From Bradyrhizobium sp. NDS-1 (GTDB lineage: Bacteria > Pseudomonadota > Alphaproteobacteria > Rhizobiales > Xanthobacteraceae): a stretch of 64,000 nucleotides of DNA. The notes under the pieces are model-generated. The model was not told the DNA's origin. It saw only the letters and a program-made list of their open reading frames with translations, and ran no database searches. A program made the position numbers and the translations under genes. The first letter of the stretch is position 1. The number at the start of each line of letters is the position of its first letter. Location: the NCBI RefSeq assembly GCF_032918005.1, contig NZ_CP136628.1, positions 1,659,501 to 1,723,500 on the forward strand, written 5' to 3'. Of this stretch, positions 8,348-17,214 are shown piece by piece.

Positions 8348-9574
8348 TCAGGGACCTCCGGACGGGCCGCCGGGCATGCCGCGCGATGCGGTCTGCTCGC
8401 TGGCTTCTCCGGTGACGACCCGGTCGCCTTCATCGAGGCCGGACCTGATCTCGACCGTCGTGCGGTCATTGAGTCCGGTCTTGACCTCGCGCTCGTGCAC
8501 GTCACCCGACGCATCGAGAGTGCGGACGGTGCTGCGGCCGTCGGATTTGCGCATCAGCGCGAGCGCGGGGATGACCTTCACGCGCTTGGCCTCACCGGTG
8601 ATGATGTGCACCTCGGCGGTCATGTAGGTCCGCAGCGAAAGATCCTTGTTGGGGACGTTGAAGACGCCGATGTAGTAGATGGCGGTGCTGGTGGAGCTCG
8701 ACGAACTCGTGCTCGAGCTCGACGTGGTGGTCGAAGAGAAGCTGGCGTCGCTTTTGATCGATTCGGGGGCCGGCTCGATCTGCTCCAGCCTGGCCTCGTA
8801 GCGGTGATCCTGGTCGCCCAGGATGGTGAAGTAGAGGGGTTGTCCCGGCTTGACCTTGACGATGTCGGCCTCGGAGATCTCCGCCCGCACCGTCATGGTC
8901 TCGAGTTGGCCGAGCACGACGATGGTCGGCGCGGACTGCACCGCGTTGACTGTCTGCCCCTCCTGCACCACGGTGGCGAGCACCGTGCCGTCGATCGGCG
9001 CGGTGATCCTGGTGTAGTCGAGGTTGACCCTGGCCGTCTCGACGCTGGCTTCGGCTCCCACGATCAGAGCTTCGAGCGCGGCAATCTGGGCACGGGTCTG
9101 CCTCACCGTCGAATCCGCGCTGTCGAAATCGCTGCGCGAGGTGGCACGCTGCGCCAGCGTCGCCTGCTGGCGCGCGAGGTTGGCTTCCGCCAGCACCAAC
9201 GCGGCTTCCTTCTCGAGCTTCTGAGCCCGGTAGTTCTTGAGCGAAGCTTCCGAATTGCGCAGATCGTTCTGCTTGGTGACAGGGTCGATCTGGGCGATGA
9301 CGTCGCCGGCCTTGACCGTGTCGCCGACGCGGACATTGAGGGCGGTAATCCGGCCCGACACCTGCGCGCCGACGGCGGTCAGGCGCGCCGGCTTGAGCGT
9401 GCCGCTCGCGAGCACCTCCTCGCGCAGATCGCTGACGGTGACCAGCGCAGTGATGTAGGACTGCGTCTTGCTCGACGTCGCCGGAAAGCGCATGGCGGCC
9501 ACCACCCCGGTTGCCACGACGGCAACCACCGCGGCGGCAATCTTCACGCGCCTGGCGGTGATGATATCGGTCAC
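8348..9574 (-). CDS. macA: MacA-type periplasmic adaptor (membrane fusion protein)
   Basis: Links MacB to the outer-membrane channel. It has 408 aa from a GTG at 9574 that overlaps the stop of the upstream gene (GTGA) and has GGGAG about 8 bases before it. One N-terminal TM/signal anchor (residues 8-26) is followed by a lipoyl half-motif (AQVSGRITALNVRVGDTVKAG), a coiled-coil hairpin around residues 95-165, the second lipoyl half (ITAPIDGTVLA) and a beta-barrel domain. At about residues 275-300 there is an unusual run composed almost only of Ser and Thr, not usual in the family and probably a flexible insertion. Confidence 0.92.
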   Translation of the reverse strand: MTDIITARRVKIAAAVVAVVATGVVAAMRFPATSSKTQSYITALVTVSDLREEVLASGTLKPARLTAVGAQVSGRITALNVRVGDTVKAGDVIAQIDPVTKQNDLRNSEASLKNYRAQKLEKEAALVLAEANLARQQATLAQRATSRSDFDSADSTVRQTRAQIAALEALIVGAEASVETARVNLDYTRITAPIDGTVLATVVQEGQTVNAVQSAPTIVVLGQLETMTVRAEISEADIVKVKPGQPLYFTILGDQDHRYEARLEQIEPAPESIKSDASFSSTTTSSSSTSSSSSTSTAIYYIGVFNVPNKDLSLRTYMTAEVHIITGEAKRVKVIPALALMRKSDGRSTVRTLDASGDVHEREVKTGLNDRTTVEIRSGLDEGDRVVTGEASEQTASRGMPGGPSGGP

Positions 9575-11130
9575 TTTGCCGTCTCCCGGAAGTGTGGTCC
9601 TGTGTTGGTGTCCACGATGATCGGCGTCGATGTGTCGACCGGATCGGACCAACCGCCACCGAGGGCCTTCGCCAGGGAAATGTAGTCCTTGGCCGCGGAT
9701 ACCTTGCTCTGGATCAGCGAATCCTCGGCCGAATAGAGCGAGCGTTCGGCGTCCAGCACGTCGATGAAGCTCGCGCTACCGGTCTCGAACAGCGATCGCG
9801 ACAGCCGGGCGGCCTCGCGATAGTTCTTCGCCGCCTCGGCCAACTTGACCCCGCGAACACGCTCCTGCGAAATCGACACCAGCGCGTTCTCGACGTCTTC
9901 AAGCGCGGTGAGCAGCGTCGAATGGAACGTCGCGAACGCCTGGTCGCGTTGCGCCTCCGCGATCTTGACCGTCGCCAGGCGCTTGCCCGCGTCAAAGACC
10001 GGCACTGTGACCGAGGGGCCCACCGACCAGCTCACGCTGGAATATTTTGCGAGATCGCCGGCACGCAGGGCAGAAGTGCCGACGGAGCCGGTGAGCGACA
10101 CCGCAGGATAGCGGTCCGCTTCGGCCGCGCCGATCTTGGCGGTTGCCTCCGCCAGCTTGCGCTCGGCGCTGGCGACGTCGGGGCGACTCTTGAGGAGATC
10201 GGCGGGCAACCGCGTGGGCAACGGCATGCGCGGAGCAGGCACGGGCGCGGACCGTGCCATCAGCAAAGCGACGCCGTCGGGCGGCCTTCCGAGCAAGATG
10301 CCGAGCCGATGAATATCGGCCGCAAGCGCCGCCTGATAGGTCGGAACGTTCGCTTCCGTGCTCGCCGCTTGTGCCGTCGCCCTGGCGAGATCGACGGCGT
10401 TGCCGCTGCCGGCCTCGTATTTGCTGCGGGTGAGCTTTTCGGTGTCGCGCTGCGAGATCGATGTTCGCCGCGCCAGCGCGATCCGCGCCTGGTAGCCGCG
10501 CGCCTCCACGTAATAGGCGGCAACGTCGCCGATCAGCGTGACGAGGCTGTCGCGCAGATCCTCCTCGGCGGATTCCTGCCCCCGGACCGCCGCCTCGACG
10601 GTCCGCTGCGTGCCGCCGAACAGGTCGAGCTCCCAGCTCGAATCGAAGCTCGCTTGGTGCAGCGTGTAGGGCGCTGTGTCGACGATGGCCGAGGCGGAGC
10701 CCGCGCTGCTCTTGTTGTCGGTCACCGAGGCCGAGCCGCTGACGGAGGGAAACAGGCCTGCGCCGGTCTGCTGAACCGTTGCGCGCGCCTCGCGCACGAC
10801 CGCCTTGGCTTTGGCAACATTGGGGTTGGCTTCGACGGCCTGTTCGATCAACTGGTTGAGCAGGGGATCGCGCAGGCGCATCCACCAGCGACCCAGCGTG
10901 CCGGATTGACGCCGGGAAGTTGGTTGTGCGCTCCAGTGCGACGGCATGACCAGCCCGGGCGGCCCGGCATAATCCGGCCCGACGGCGCAGCCAGCCAGTG
11001 CGGCAGCCAACATCAGCGCGACGCAAGCCGATCCGGTGCGCGACAGGGCGGCGCGCAACGGGGACGGCGTCGAGTGATGGTTCTCCTCTGCGGATAGCGC
11101 GGGAACGGCGACGAACAAGTGTGACGGCAT
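9571..11130 (-). CDS. Outer-membrane efflux lipoprotein, NodT/OprM family
   Basis: TolC-like outer-membrane channel completing the MacAB pump. It has about 519 aa from the ATG at 11130, a likely but not certain start because no strong RBS is seen. A lipoprotein signal with lipobox ALAGC is followed by AVGPDY, the standard start of NodT/CusC-like factors. Two OEP repeats follow with GRPPDGVALL and PADLLKSRPDVASAERKLAEA, both family hallmarks. The stop overlaps the macA GTG, so this is the first gene of the operon. Confidence 0.9.
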   Translation of the reverse strand: MPSHLFVAVPALSAEENHHSTPSPLRAALSRTGSACVALMLAAALAGCAVGPDYAGPPGLVMPSHWSAQPTSRRQSGTLGRWWMRLRDPLLNQLIEQAVEANPNVAKAKAVVREARATVQQTGAGLFPSVSGSASVTDNKSSAGSASAIVDTAPYTLHQASFDSSWELDLFGGTQRTVEAAVRGQESAEEDLRDSLVTLIGDVAAYYVEARGYQARIALARRTSISQRDTEKLTRSKYEAGSGNAVDLARATAQAASTEANVPTYQAALAADIHRLGILLGRPPDGVALLMARSAPVPAPRMPLPTRLPADLLKSRPDVASAERKLAEATAKIGAAEADRYPAVSLTGSVGTSALRAGDLAKYSSVSWSVGPSVTVPVFDAGKRLATVKIAEAQRDQAFATFHSTLLTALEDVENALVSISQERVRGVKLAEAAKNYREAARLSRSLFETGSASFIDVLDAERSLYSAEDSLIQSKVSAAKDYISLAKALGGGWSDPVDTSTPIIVDTNTGPHFRETAK

Positions 11131-11757
11131 CAAATCGGCTGAGATCCATGAGCCTTGCCGCGGGACGTGCGGTGGCCCATTGGCCTTCGGAAGGGTAGGA
11201 TGTACAGGCCCCCAGTAGCCGCGCGATCGTGGCCTTTCGGCAGCCGGAATGTTGCTGGATGTAAACAGATGTTGCGGGGCATCTCGCGCCGCCGCACGGT
11301 GCCTGTCAGGCAAGACATCGATCCTGTTTCGCCGCTGCGTCAATCGCTCTCTGCAAAAACATTCCTATTTACCGAAATGCGGTGGACGCGGCAGCGTCAG
11401 CATGAGGTGCGGGCAGGGCGGGTAGTCCCTGTGAGCCCGTGGCCGCGTGCGGACGAACGGCGCTGCCAGGCCTCGTCTCGTTTGTAAGTTTCCGGCTCCG
11501 TCGACAGGGCCGGGAAAACTGCGGCGAAATGGCGGGCCGTGCGTACGGCAAAACCGTGTGGTCCTGGCCGTCGTTGCTACGGTCAAGCTGTTTGCGGAGG
11601 TGCGAGCGAGCCCAACCGGGCGGACTAAATCATTCAAATTCGCGGGGCGAGGGAGGCCAGAAGGAAAGTTCGGCTCCCGGGAGGGCGCGGCATAAGCCGT
11701 TCGACCATCGCGCAGGGAAGGCCGTGTGTTGGGCTTCACCTGTATGCTGCTGTGCGG
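11131..11757. other. Intergenic region upstream of the efflux operon
   Basis: About 630 bases between the outer-membrane factor and the small secreted protein. Short frames occur on both strands, but none has a credible RBS, motif or codon pattern. It should hold the efflux operon promoter (minus strand). No operator was recognised. Confidence 0.4.
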
Positions 11758-12126
11758 TCACCACGAGATCGGAACTCTCTGCGTAAATCCACCCAGGTCC
11801 GAGTCCGGGTTCAGGGGTTGACGGTCGAGCGGCCGGTTGCCGTTCTCGCGTGCGAACGATGTGCCGGGTGGCAAGGCGTAGTCGGTGAATTTGCGCTCTC
11901 CCGGAAGCACTTCGGTCCCGCCATCGAGCCACGAGCGTTTGCTCACGTAGACGCGCGTATGCGGGCCGGACTGGTACGACCGGTTGGGGCCGTGCGGACC
12001 ATACTCGTACACGACCTCGTGCGACGCTTGTCGTTGCTCGCGCTTGCGGGTGCTTGCGGCCTGGACGGAGAGGGTCGAGGAAAGGAGGACGACCAGCATC
12101 GTCCTGGTTACGACAAGCGCGTTCAT
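11758..12126 (-). CDS. Small secreted protein of unknown function
   Basis: A 122-aa protein with a clear signal peptide (residues 1-24, ending SVQAAS). The mature part is polar, with many Arg, Tyr, Gly and Pro residues, including YEYGPHGPNRSYQSGPHTRVYV, RSWLDGGTEVLPGERKF and a proline-rich end. Two starts fit: ATG at 12141, or ATG at 12126 with a GGGG stretch upstream. The later one gives a normal signal peptide. No domain was recognised. It is divergent from the Omp85 gene. An equivalent short secreted protein with RSWLDAGTEV-like wording seems familiar from Bradyrhizobium, but this is memory only. Confidence 0.6.
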   Translation of the reverse strand: MNALVVTRTMLVVLLSSTLSVQAASTRKREQRQASHEVVYEYGPHGPNRSYQSGPHTRVYVSKRSWLDGGTEVLPGERKFTDYALPPGTSFARENGNRPLDRQPLNPDSDLGGFTQRVPISW

Positions 12127-12421
12127 CTGCAAATGCCCCATGCGAATTCTCGATGCGTCGCCTCTCGCACCGGCGTGAGAGGCTGTAAAGAACTCTGCCG
12201 TTGCGCGATGTTGCTGCACGTGCGGATGGTGGCGCTCCCTGCGCGGGCATCGGCATGCCGGTCGTTCGCCGATGAAGCCTCGTGCGCTCGTCATGATGGA
12301 CGCACTCGAGCGACTGATCCGCAAATCAATCTCAACGACTGGAAACAATCCAGAAATCTCAAAGCCACATCTCGGCCACAGCGGTCTCGTCTCAGAGCAG
12401 GAGGTGCTCTTGAGGTGTGGA

Positions 12422-14935
12422 ATGTCGGTGTTGCGGGCCTTGCTGATTGCAGTGATGACGAGTGGCGTATGCGTTGCGAGCTCAATTTCGCTCGTGCTAT
12501 TAGCGCAGCCGGCGGCCGCGCAGGGGGTGGAGACTATCGTGGTGGAGGGCAATCGCCGCGTCGAGGCCGCGACGATCCGCTCCTATTTCAGGTCCGGACC
12601 GGGCGGCCGCCTCGATCAAGCCGCCGTCGATGACGGACTCAAGGCGTTGATCGGGACGGGCCTGTTCCAGGACGTGAAGATCGGTCAGTCCGGCGGCCGT
12701 CTCGTGGTCGCGGTGGTGGAAAATGCCGTGATCGGGCGTGTCGCCTTCGAGGGCAACAAGAAGATCAAGGACGAGCAGCTCTCGGCCGAGATCCAGTCCA
12801 AGCCGCGCGGGACCTTCTCGCGGGCGCTGGTGCAATCCGACACGCTGCGCATCGCCGAGATCTACCGACGTTCGGGTCGGTACGACGTGCGCGTCACGCC
12901 CGAAATCATCGAGCAGCCGAACAACCGCGTCGATCTCGTCTTCACGGTCGAGGAGGGCGCCAAGACCCCGGTCAAGTCCGTCGAGTTCATCGGCAACAGC
13001 GCCTTCTCGGCCTCGCGATTGCGCGACGTCATCAAGACCCGTGAGAGCAACCTGCTCAGCTTTCTGGGCAACAACGACGTCTATGATCCCGACCGCGTCG
13101 AGGCCGATCGCGACCTGATCCGCCGCTTCTATCTCAAGAACGGCTTTGCCGACGTCCAGGTCGTCGGCGCACTCACCGAATACGATCCGGAGAAGAAGGG
13201 CTTCCTCGTCAGCTTCAGGATCGAGGAGGGGCAGCAATATCGGGTCGAATCGGTGAGCTTCCGTTCCAGCATCGTCAATTTCGACGCGGGCGCGCTGCGC
13301 ACCTACTCGCGCGTCAATGTCGGCTCGCTCTACAACGTCGAATCGATCGAGAAATCGACCGAGGAGATGCAGATCGAAGCCTCGCGCCGCGGTTATGCCT
13401 TTGCCGTAGTTCGTCCCGCCGGCGACCGCAATTTCGAGGCGCACACCGTCTCTGTCGTGTTCAATGTCGATGAGGGGCCGCGGACCTATATCGAGCGCAT
13501 CAACCTGCGCGGCAACACCCGCACGCGCGATTACGTGATCCGCCGCGAGTTCGACCTCTCGGAAGGCGACGCCTACAATCGTGCCCTGGTCGACCGTGCC
13601 GAGCGGCGCCTCAAGAATCTGGACTACTTCAAGAACGTCAAGATCGTCACCGAGCCGGGCTCCTCCAGCGATCGCGTGATCCTGATCGTCGATCTCGAGG
13701 AAAAGTCGACCGGCGACTTCTCGGTTTCGGGCGGCTATTCGACCACCGACGGCGCGCTGGCCGAAGTCTCGATCTCAGAGCGCAACCTGCTCGGTCGCGG
13801 CTTTTACGGCAAGGCCTCGGTCACCTACGGTCAATATTCCCGCGGAATATCGCTGTCCTTCGTCGAGCCGTATCTGCTCGACTACAGGCTGGCTCTGGGC
13901 TTGGACACCTATTGGCGTGAGCAGAAGTCCAACAGCTACACGAGCTACGGGGTGACAACCCTGGGATTCTCGCCGCGCATCGGTCTTGCCTTGCGCGAGG
14001 ACCTGTCACTCCAGCTGCGCTATTCGCTCTATCGGCAGACCATCTCACTCGCCAGCGCCTACAACAATTGCAACAACAACGCGGCGAATTCCTCGCTGGC
14101 CTTCAACCCGACGCCGGCCTACATCCAGAATGTGCTGGGCGGTGTGGACCCGACCAATTCCACGGATTCCGGCGTTTATGGATACGGCTGTTATGGCGAC
14201 GGGGAGTCGAGCCTGCCGGTTCGCAAAGAGCTGGCGAACGGCGCGACCTGGACGTCGGCGCTCGGCTATACGCTGACCTACAACACGCTCGACAACACCA
14301 AGAACCCGACGGACGGCTTGCTGATCGACTTCAAGCAGGACTTCGCCGGCGTCGGCGGAGACGTAGCTTACCTGAAGACCGCGTTCGACACCAAATATTA
14401 CACGCCTCTAGTGTCCGAGATCGTCAGCGTTATCCATCTGCAGGGCGGCCTGTTGAACAAGATCGGCGACAAGGATCTGCGCATGCTGGATCATTTCCAG
14501 ATGGGGCCGAACCTCGTGCGAGGCTTCGCTTCCAACGGCATCGGTCCGCGCGACATCAGCTATTGGAGCTTGGGCGCGAGCGGCGATGCGATTGGCGGCA
14601 CGAAATACTGGGGCGCGTCGATGGAGGTGCAGATGCCGTTCTGGTTCCTGCCCAAGGAAGTCGGCCTGAAGGGCGCGCTCTACGCCGATGCCGGATCGCT
14701 CTGGGGCTACCAGGGCCCGACCTCGTGGTCGGCCACGGGCGAAGTCAATACCAAGGCCTGCCCGACCTGCGGACTGCAATATGACGACAGCAGCGTGGTG
14801 CGATCGTCGGTCGGCGTCGGCCTGATCTGGGCCTCGCCGTTCGGGCCGCTGCGCTTCGACTACGCCGTGCCGCTGACGAAGGGCAAGTACGATACGGTTC
14901 AGGAGTTCAGGTTTGGGGGTGGCACTTCGTTCTAG
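12422..14935 (+). CDS. BamA/Omp85-family outer-membrane assembly protein (stand-alone paralogue)
   Basis: Outer-membrane beta-barrel insertase of the Omp85 family, 837 aa. The start is the ATG at 12422 with GAGG about 8 bases upstream. The signal peptide is about residues 1-34 (ends AAAQG). POTRA repeats run from ETIVVEGNRRVEAATI through about residue 440, each with the usual V-x-F-x-GN pattern (GRVAFEGNKKI, VEFIGNSAFS, INLRGNTRTRD). The barrel carries the lid-loop motif LVRGF near residue 698 and ends in Phe. Two Cys pairs lie in predicted extracellular loops (one near NNCNNN, one CPTC). It lacks the usual rseP/lpxD/fabZ neighbours, so it is probably a second copy rather than the essential bamA. 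Confidence 0.88.
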   Translation: MSVLRALLIAVMTSGVCVASSISLVLLAQPAAAQGVETIVVEGNRRVEAATIRSYFRSGPGGRLDQAAVDDGLKALIGTGLFQDVKIGQSGGRLVVAVVENAVIGRVAFEGNKKIKDEQLSAEIQSKPRGTFSRALVQSDTLRIAEIYRRSGRYDVRVTPEIIEQPNNRVDLVFTVEEGAKTPVKSVEFIGNSAFSASRLRDVIKTRESNLLSFLGNNDVYDPDRVEADRDLIRRFYLKNGFADVQVVGALTEYDPEKKGFLVSFRIEEGQQYRVESVSFRSSIVNFDAGALRTYSRVNVGSLYNVESIEKSTEEMQIEASRRGYAFAVVRPAGDRNFEAHTVSVVFNVDEGPRTYIERINLRGNTRTRDYVIRREFDLSEGDAYNRALVDRAERRLKNLDYFKNVKIVTEPGSSSDRVILIVDLEEKSTGDFSVSGGYSTTDGALAEVSISERNLLGRGFYGKASVTYGQYSRGISLSFVEPYLLDYRLALGLDTYWREQKSNSYTSYGVTTLGFSPRIGLALREDLSLQLRYSLYRQTISLASAYNNCNNNAANSSLAFNPTPAYIQNVLGGVDPTNSTDSGVYGYGCYGDGESSLPVRKELANGATWTSALGYTLTYNTLDNTKNPTDGLLIDFKQDFAGVGGDVAYLKTAFDTKYYTPLVSEIVSVIHLQGGLLNKIGDKDLRMLDHFQMGPNLVRGFASNGIGPRDISYWSLGASGDAIGGTKYWGASMEVQMPFWFLPKEVGLKGALYADAGSLWGYQGPTSWSATGEVNTKACPTCGLQYDDSSVVRSSVGVGLIWASPFGPLRFDYAVPLTKGKYDTVQEFRFGGGTSF

Positions 14936-15284
14936 CTGGACGCCCGCCGCTGCATGTCGAGAGAGGACTAGGAGAGAGCCGCGAGCATTGGCAGGCCAAG
15001 GAGATCCCGCGAAAGCGAATCACTCATATGGGCGTGGCGGAGCTCGAAGGCAGTCCAGGCCATGATCGTCCTTGTCGATGGTCATCGTGGAAGGTCATCG
15101 CCCCGTCGAACGCCAAGTTCGCATGAGCAGGCGGCGCAGCATCGATGCGGATGTTGGTGTCGGAGAAATTGGACACGCGGAGCTGCGCGACTGCGGCCTT
15201 GCCGTGCGGGGGCTGGACGATCGCGTTCGCGGTGCCGGAGCATCGCCTGGCGCTCCGCGCAGCCTCGCACCGCGCTGGCGGCCC
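14936..15284. other. Intergenic region with possible decayed coding sequence
   Basis: About 350 bases without an intact gene. On the minus strand one frame (roughly 15060-15240) has strongly GC-biased third positions and reads NAIVQPPHGKAAVAQLRVSN and onward, as if it were once coding, but it has no start and is closed by stops. No family is recognised. Confidence 0.3.
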
Positions 15285-15821
15285 TTAGTTCATCATCGCA
15301 AGCGCCGGACGCCGGCCTTCGCTGGGCTCGATGATGCCGGGGAGATCGGTGGCCTCGCCGGCGATCAGACCCGACATCTGCCAGAACAGGTACGCAAGGC
15401 GAGATAACACCATCCGCTCGCGCTCGGCAGCAACGGTCCCGTCAGGAATCGTCACGGTCTCCAGGCCGACTATTTTCTTGAAATCCGGCCAGATCATCAT
15501 TGATTGTGCGATCACGGAATAGCAGCGTGGATCGTCGTCGCTCTCGTCGGGCGCCGGTGGCAAGCCCGGATATTGCGCCGGCGCGGCGTAGAACTTGTAG
15601 GCGCCATAGCCGAGCTGGAGCAGGAGCTTTTCCGGAACTGCGACATCGGCCGCAAAGGATATCAGCCGTGCTTCGTTCAACACGTCAGGCTCGATCGCGC
15701 TGAGGTCCGGTGCGCGGAGCGCCGAACAGAAGGAGAGATCGCGATTGTGCTCGCGGAGCAGATTGGCCAGCGGCTGCTGTTGTTGCACGGTGTCGGTGAG
15801 CAGGATGATGGTCTTGAGCAT
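15285..15821 (-). CDS. Formyltransferase-like protein (degenerate active site)
   Basis: A 178-aa cytoplasmic protein. The pattern ARLISFAADVAVPEKLL, then a Gly-Tyr turn and YKFYAAPAQYPGLPPA, resembles the N-terminal fold of formyltransferases, where a sugar-nucleotide or tRNA formyltransferase normally has N-x-HPS followed by a Tyr-x-Gly segment. The catalytic Asn and His are not in place, so enzymatic activity is doubtful. It is the last gene of a minus-strand group with the glycosyltransferase-like and HAD genes, 36 bases downstream of the former. The group suggests a role in modifying a sugar or protein. It could equally be an uncharacterised non-enzymatic relative. Confidence 0.45.
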   Translation of the reverse strand: MLKTIILLTDTVQQQQPLANLLREHNRDLSFCSALRAPDLSAIEPDVLNEARLISFAADVAVPEKLLLQLGYGAYKFYAAPAQYPGLPPAPDESDDDPRCYSVIAQSMMIWPDFKKIVGLETVTIPDGTVAAERERMVLSRLAYLFWQMSGLIAGEATDLPGIIEPSEGRRPALAMMN

Positions 15822-15857
15822 CGTGAGGTGTCCGTCAGAGGAGGAGGTGGCGAGCGG

Positions 15858-17153
15858 TCATGAGCGCTTCGTCGGAAGCGTGGCAGCGAAGAAGTCGTTG
15901 GCGATGCGCTGTCCCGGCGCGATCTCCAGGACGCGGCAGCGCGCTTGGGCGGCGGCCTCGCGCGCGGCACCGACGTCTTCCTGCCAGGCGCAGAGCGACA
16001 GCTCGAGCCGGCTGTACCCGCCGCAATCGGCGGCATAGGCGCCGGTCACGGCCTCCACAGTCGCGGCCACCGCGCCGGCATCGCTGGCCGAGACGTTGCG
16101 CAGGATTACGGCGATGCCGTTGCCGGTCCCGGCTTTCGAGGTCATCACCATGAAGGCGTCGCGGGCGCCGGTGCGGCCGGCGCGACGGGCGACACGCACT
16201 ATGCTCGCAAAGCCGGGATCGGGACCGAGCTCCAGCGTCGTCGTCTGCTGGTCATGCAGGATCGTGGCGCGCGAGGCGCCGAGGTCGCCTTTCAGTGCGT
16301 GATAGGATCGCGGCAGCCATACGGTGTCGAGCGGCACCTGCGACGACGTCAGGCTCCAGGCCTGATCGAGCAGATAGCCCTCCCAGATCGCAGGATAGGA
16401 CGCGGCGAGTTGCTGCCACGTGCGCAGCATCATCTCCGCAGCTTTGGTGCGGCCGAGATAGAGCGTGCGCGCCGACATCTCCCAGCGACTCCACTTGTGC
16501 AAGGCCAGGTCGCAGCCGAGGAAGGACGGCAGCAGCGGCGCCTCGCGCAGCACCGCGCCGGCTTCGACGAACAGCAGCGGCTCGCGATATTTGTTCCACA
16601 TCCGCATCATGAACTCGGCCTTTTCGAAGCAGAGGATGCGGTCGCCGAGCTGGGCTTCGACCGGCTCGATGTGACAGGCGAGGTCAAGCCGTTCGAGCGA
16701 ATGCTGGAGCGCGAAGACCGCGGTTGCGTCGCCGCCGCGCGGATAGCAGGAGACGATCCGCGGACGCAGGGTCGATGAATCGACGGCGGAGAGGAATTTC
16801 GACCAGCCGATACCGCCCCACCACATCTCGTGCGGTCCGTCCGCGCCGCAGGGGCCGACAGTGCCGAACTCGGTCAGCTTGGACTTGAGGAAGTCGAAGC
16901 CGGGGTTCTCGCCTCTGGGAATGACGACGGCGCAGCCGGGATTGAGCGAGCGGTAGATCAACTCGGCGGCCGCGCCGCTTGGCGGCTCCCGCAGAATGAC
17001 GACGCCGTTGCGCCGCCCCTCGCTGACGCCATCCAGCGTCGGTGCACCGTACCGGCTGACCAGCCAGGCCAGACGGTCGTGCTGCGCCTCGCCGAGCCGG
17101 ATGCCGCCGGATTGCAGTAGCCGATCAAGATTCGCGTGCGTCCCGTCCGTCAA
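15858..17153 (-). CDS. Glycosyltransferase-like protein (GT-A fold, atypical DxD)
   Basis: Putative cytoplasmic sugar-nucleotide-dependent transferase. From the TTG at 17153, preceded by GAGGGG, it has 431 aa. A longer TTG start at 17264 would overlap the upstream gene by 50 bases. The central part reads like the nucleotide-diphospho-sugar transferase family: KAEFMMRMWNKYREPLLFVE, then a segment equivalent to the metal-binding DAD motif, then LGCDLALHKW, a run ending in TWQQLA and a final LLDQAW (family D-Q). The DxD position reads EAG, so metal binding may be lost or altered. It lies between a formyltransferase-like gene and a HAD gene, close to the flagellin locus. Acceptor and donor are unknown. 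Confidence 0.55.
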   Translation of the reverse strand: MTDGTHANLDRLLQSGGIRLGEAQHDRLAWLVSRYGAPTLDGVSEGRRNGVVILREPPSGAAAELIYRSLNPGCAVVIPRGENPGFDFLKSKLTEFGTVGPCGADGPHEMWWGGIGWSKFLSAVDSSTLRPRIVSCYPRGGDATAVFALQHSLERLDLACHIEPVEAQLGDRILCFEKAEFMMRMWNKYREPLLFVEAGAVLREAPLLPSFLGCDLALHKWSRWEMSARTLYLGRTKAAEMMLRTWQQLAASYPAIWEGYLLDQAWSLTSSQVPLDTVWLPRSYHALKGDLGASRATILHDQQTTTLELGPDPGFASIVRVARRAGRTGARDAFMVMTSKAGTGNGIAVILRNVSASDAGAVAATVEAVTGAYAADCGGYSRLELSLCAWQEDVGAAREAAAQARCRVLEIAPGQRIANDFFAATLPTKRS

Positions 17154-17214
17154 TTCCGTGCCCCTCGTGCCAACCCCTTGGACTTCAACGGTCCTGACGG
17201 CGCGATCAGGCGCA

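Noticed and set aside
8153..9685. Long plus-strand frame opposite macA
   Set aside because: Shadow of macA. It has no RBS or motif, while macA has family motifs and overlapping starts.
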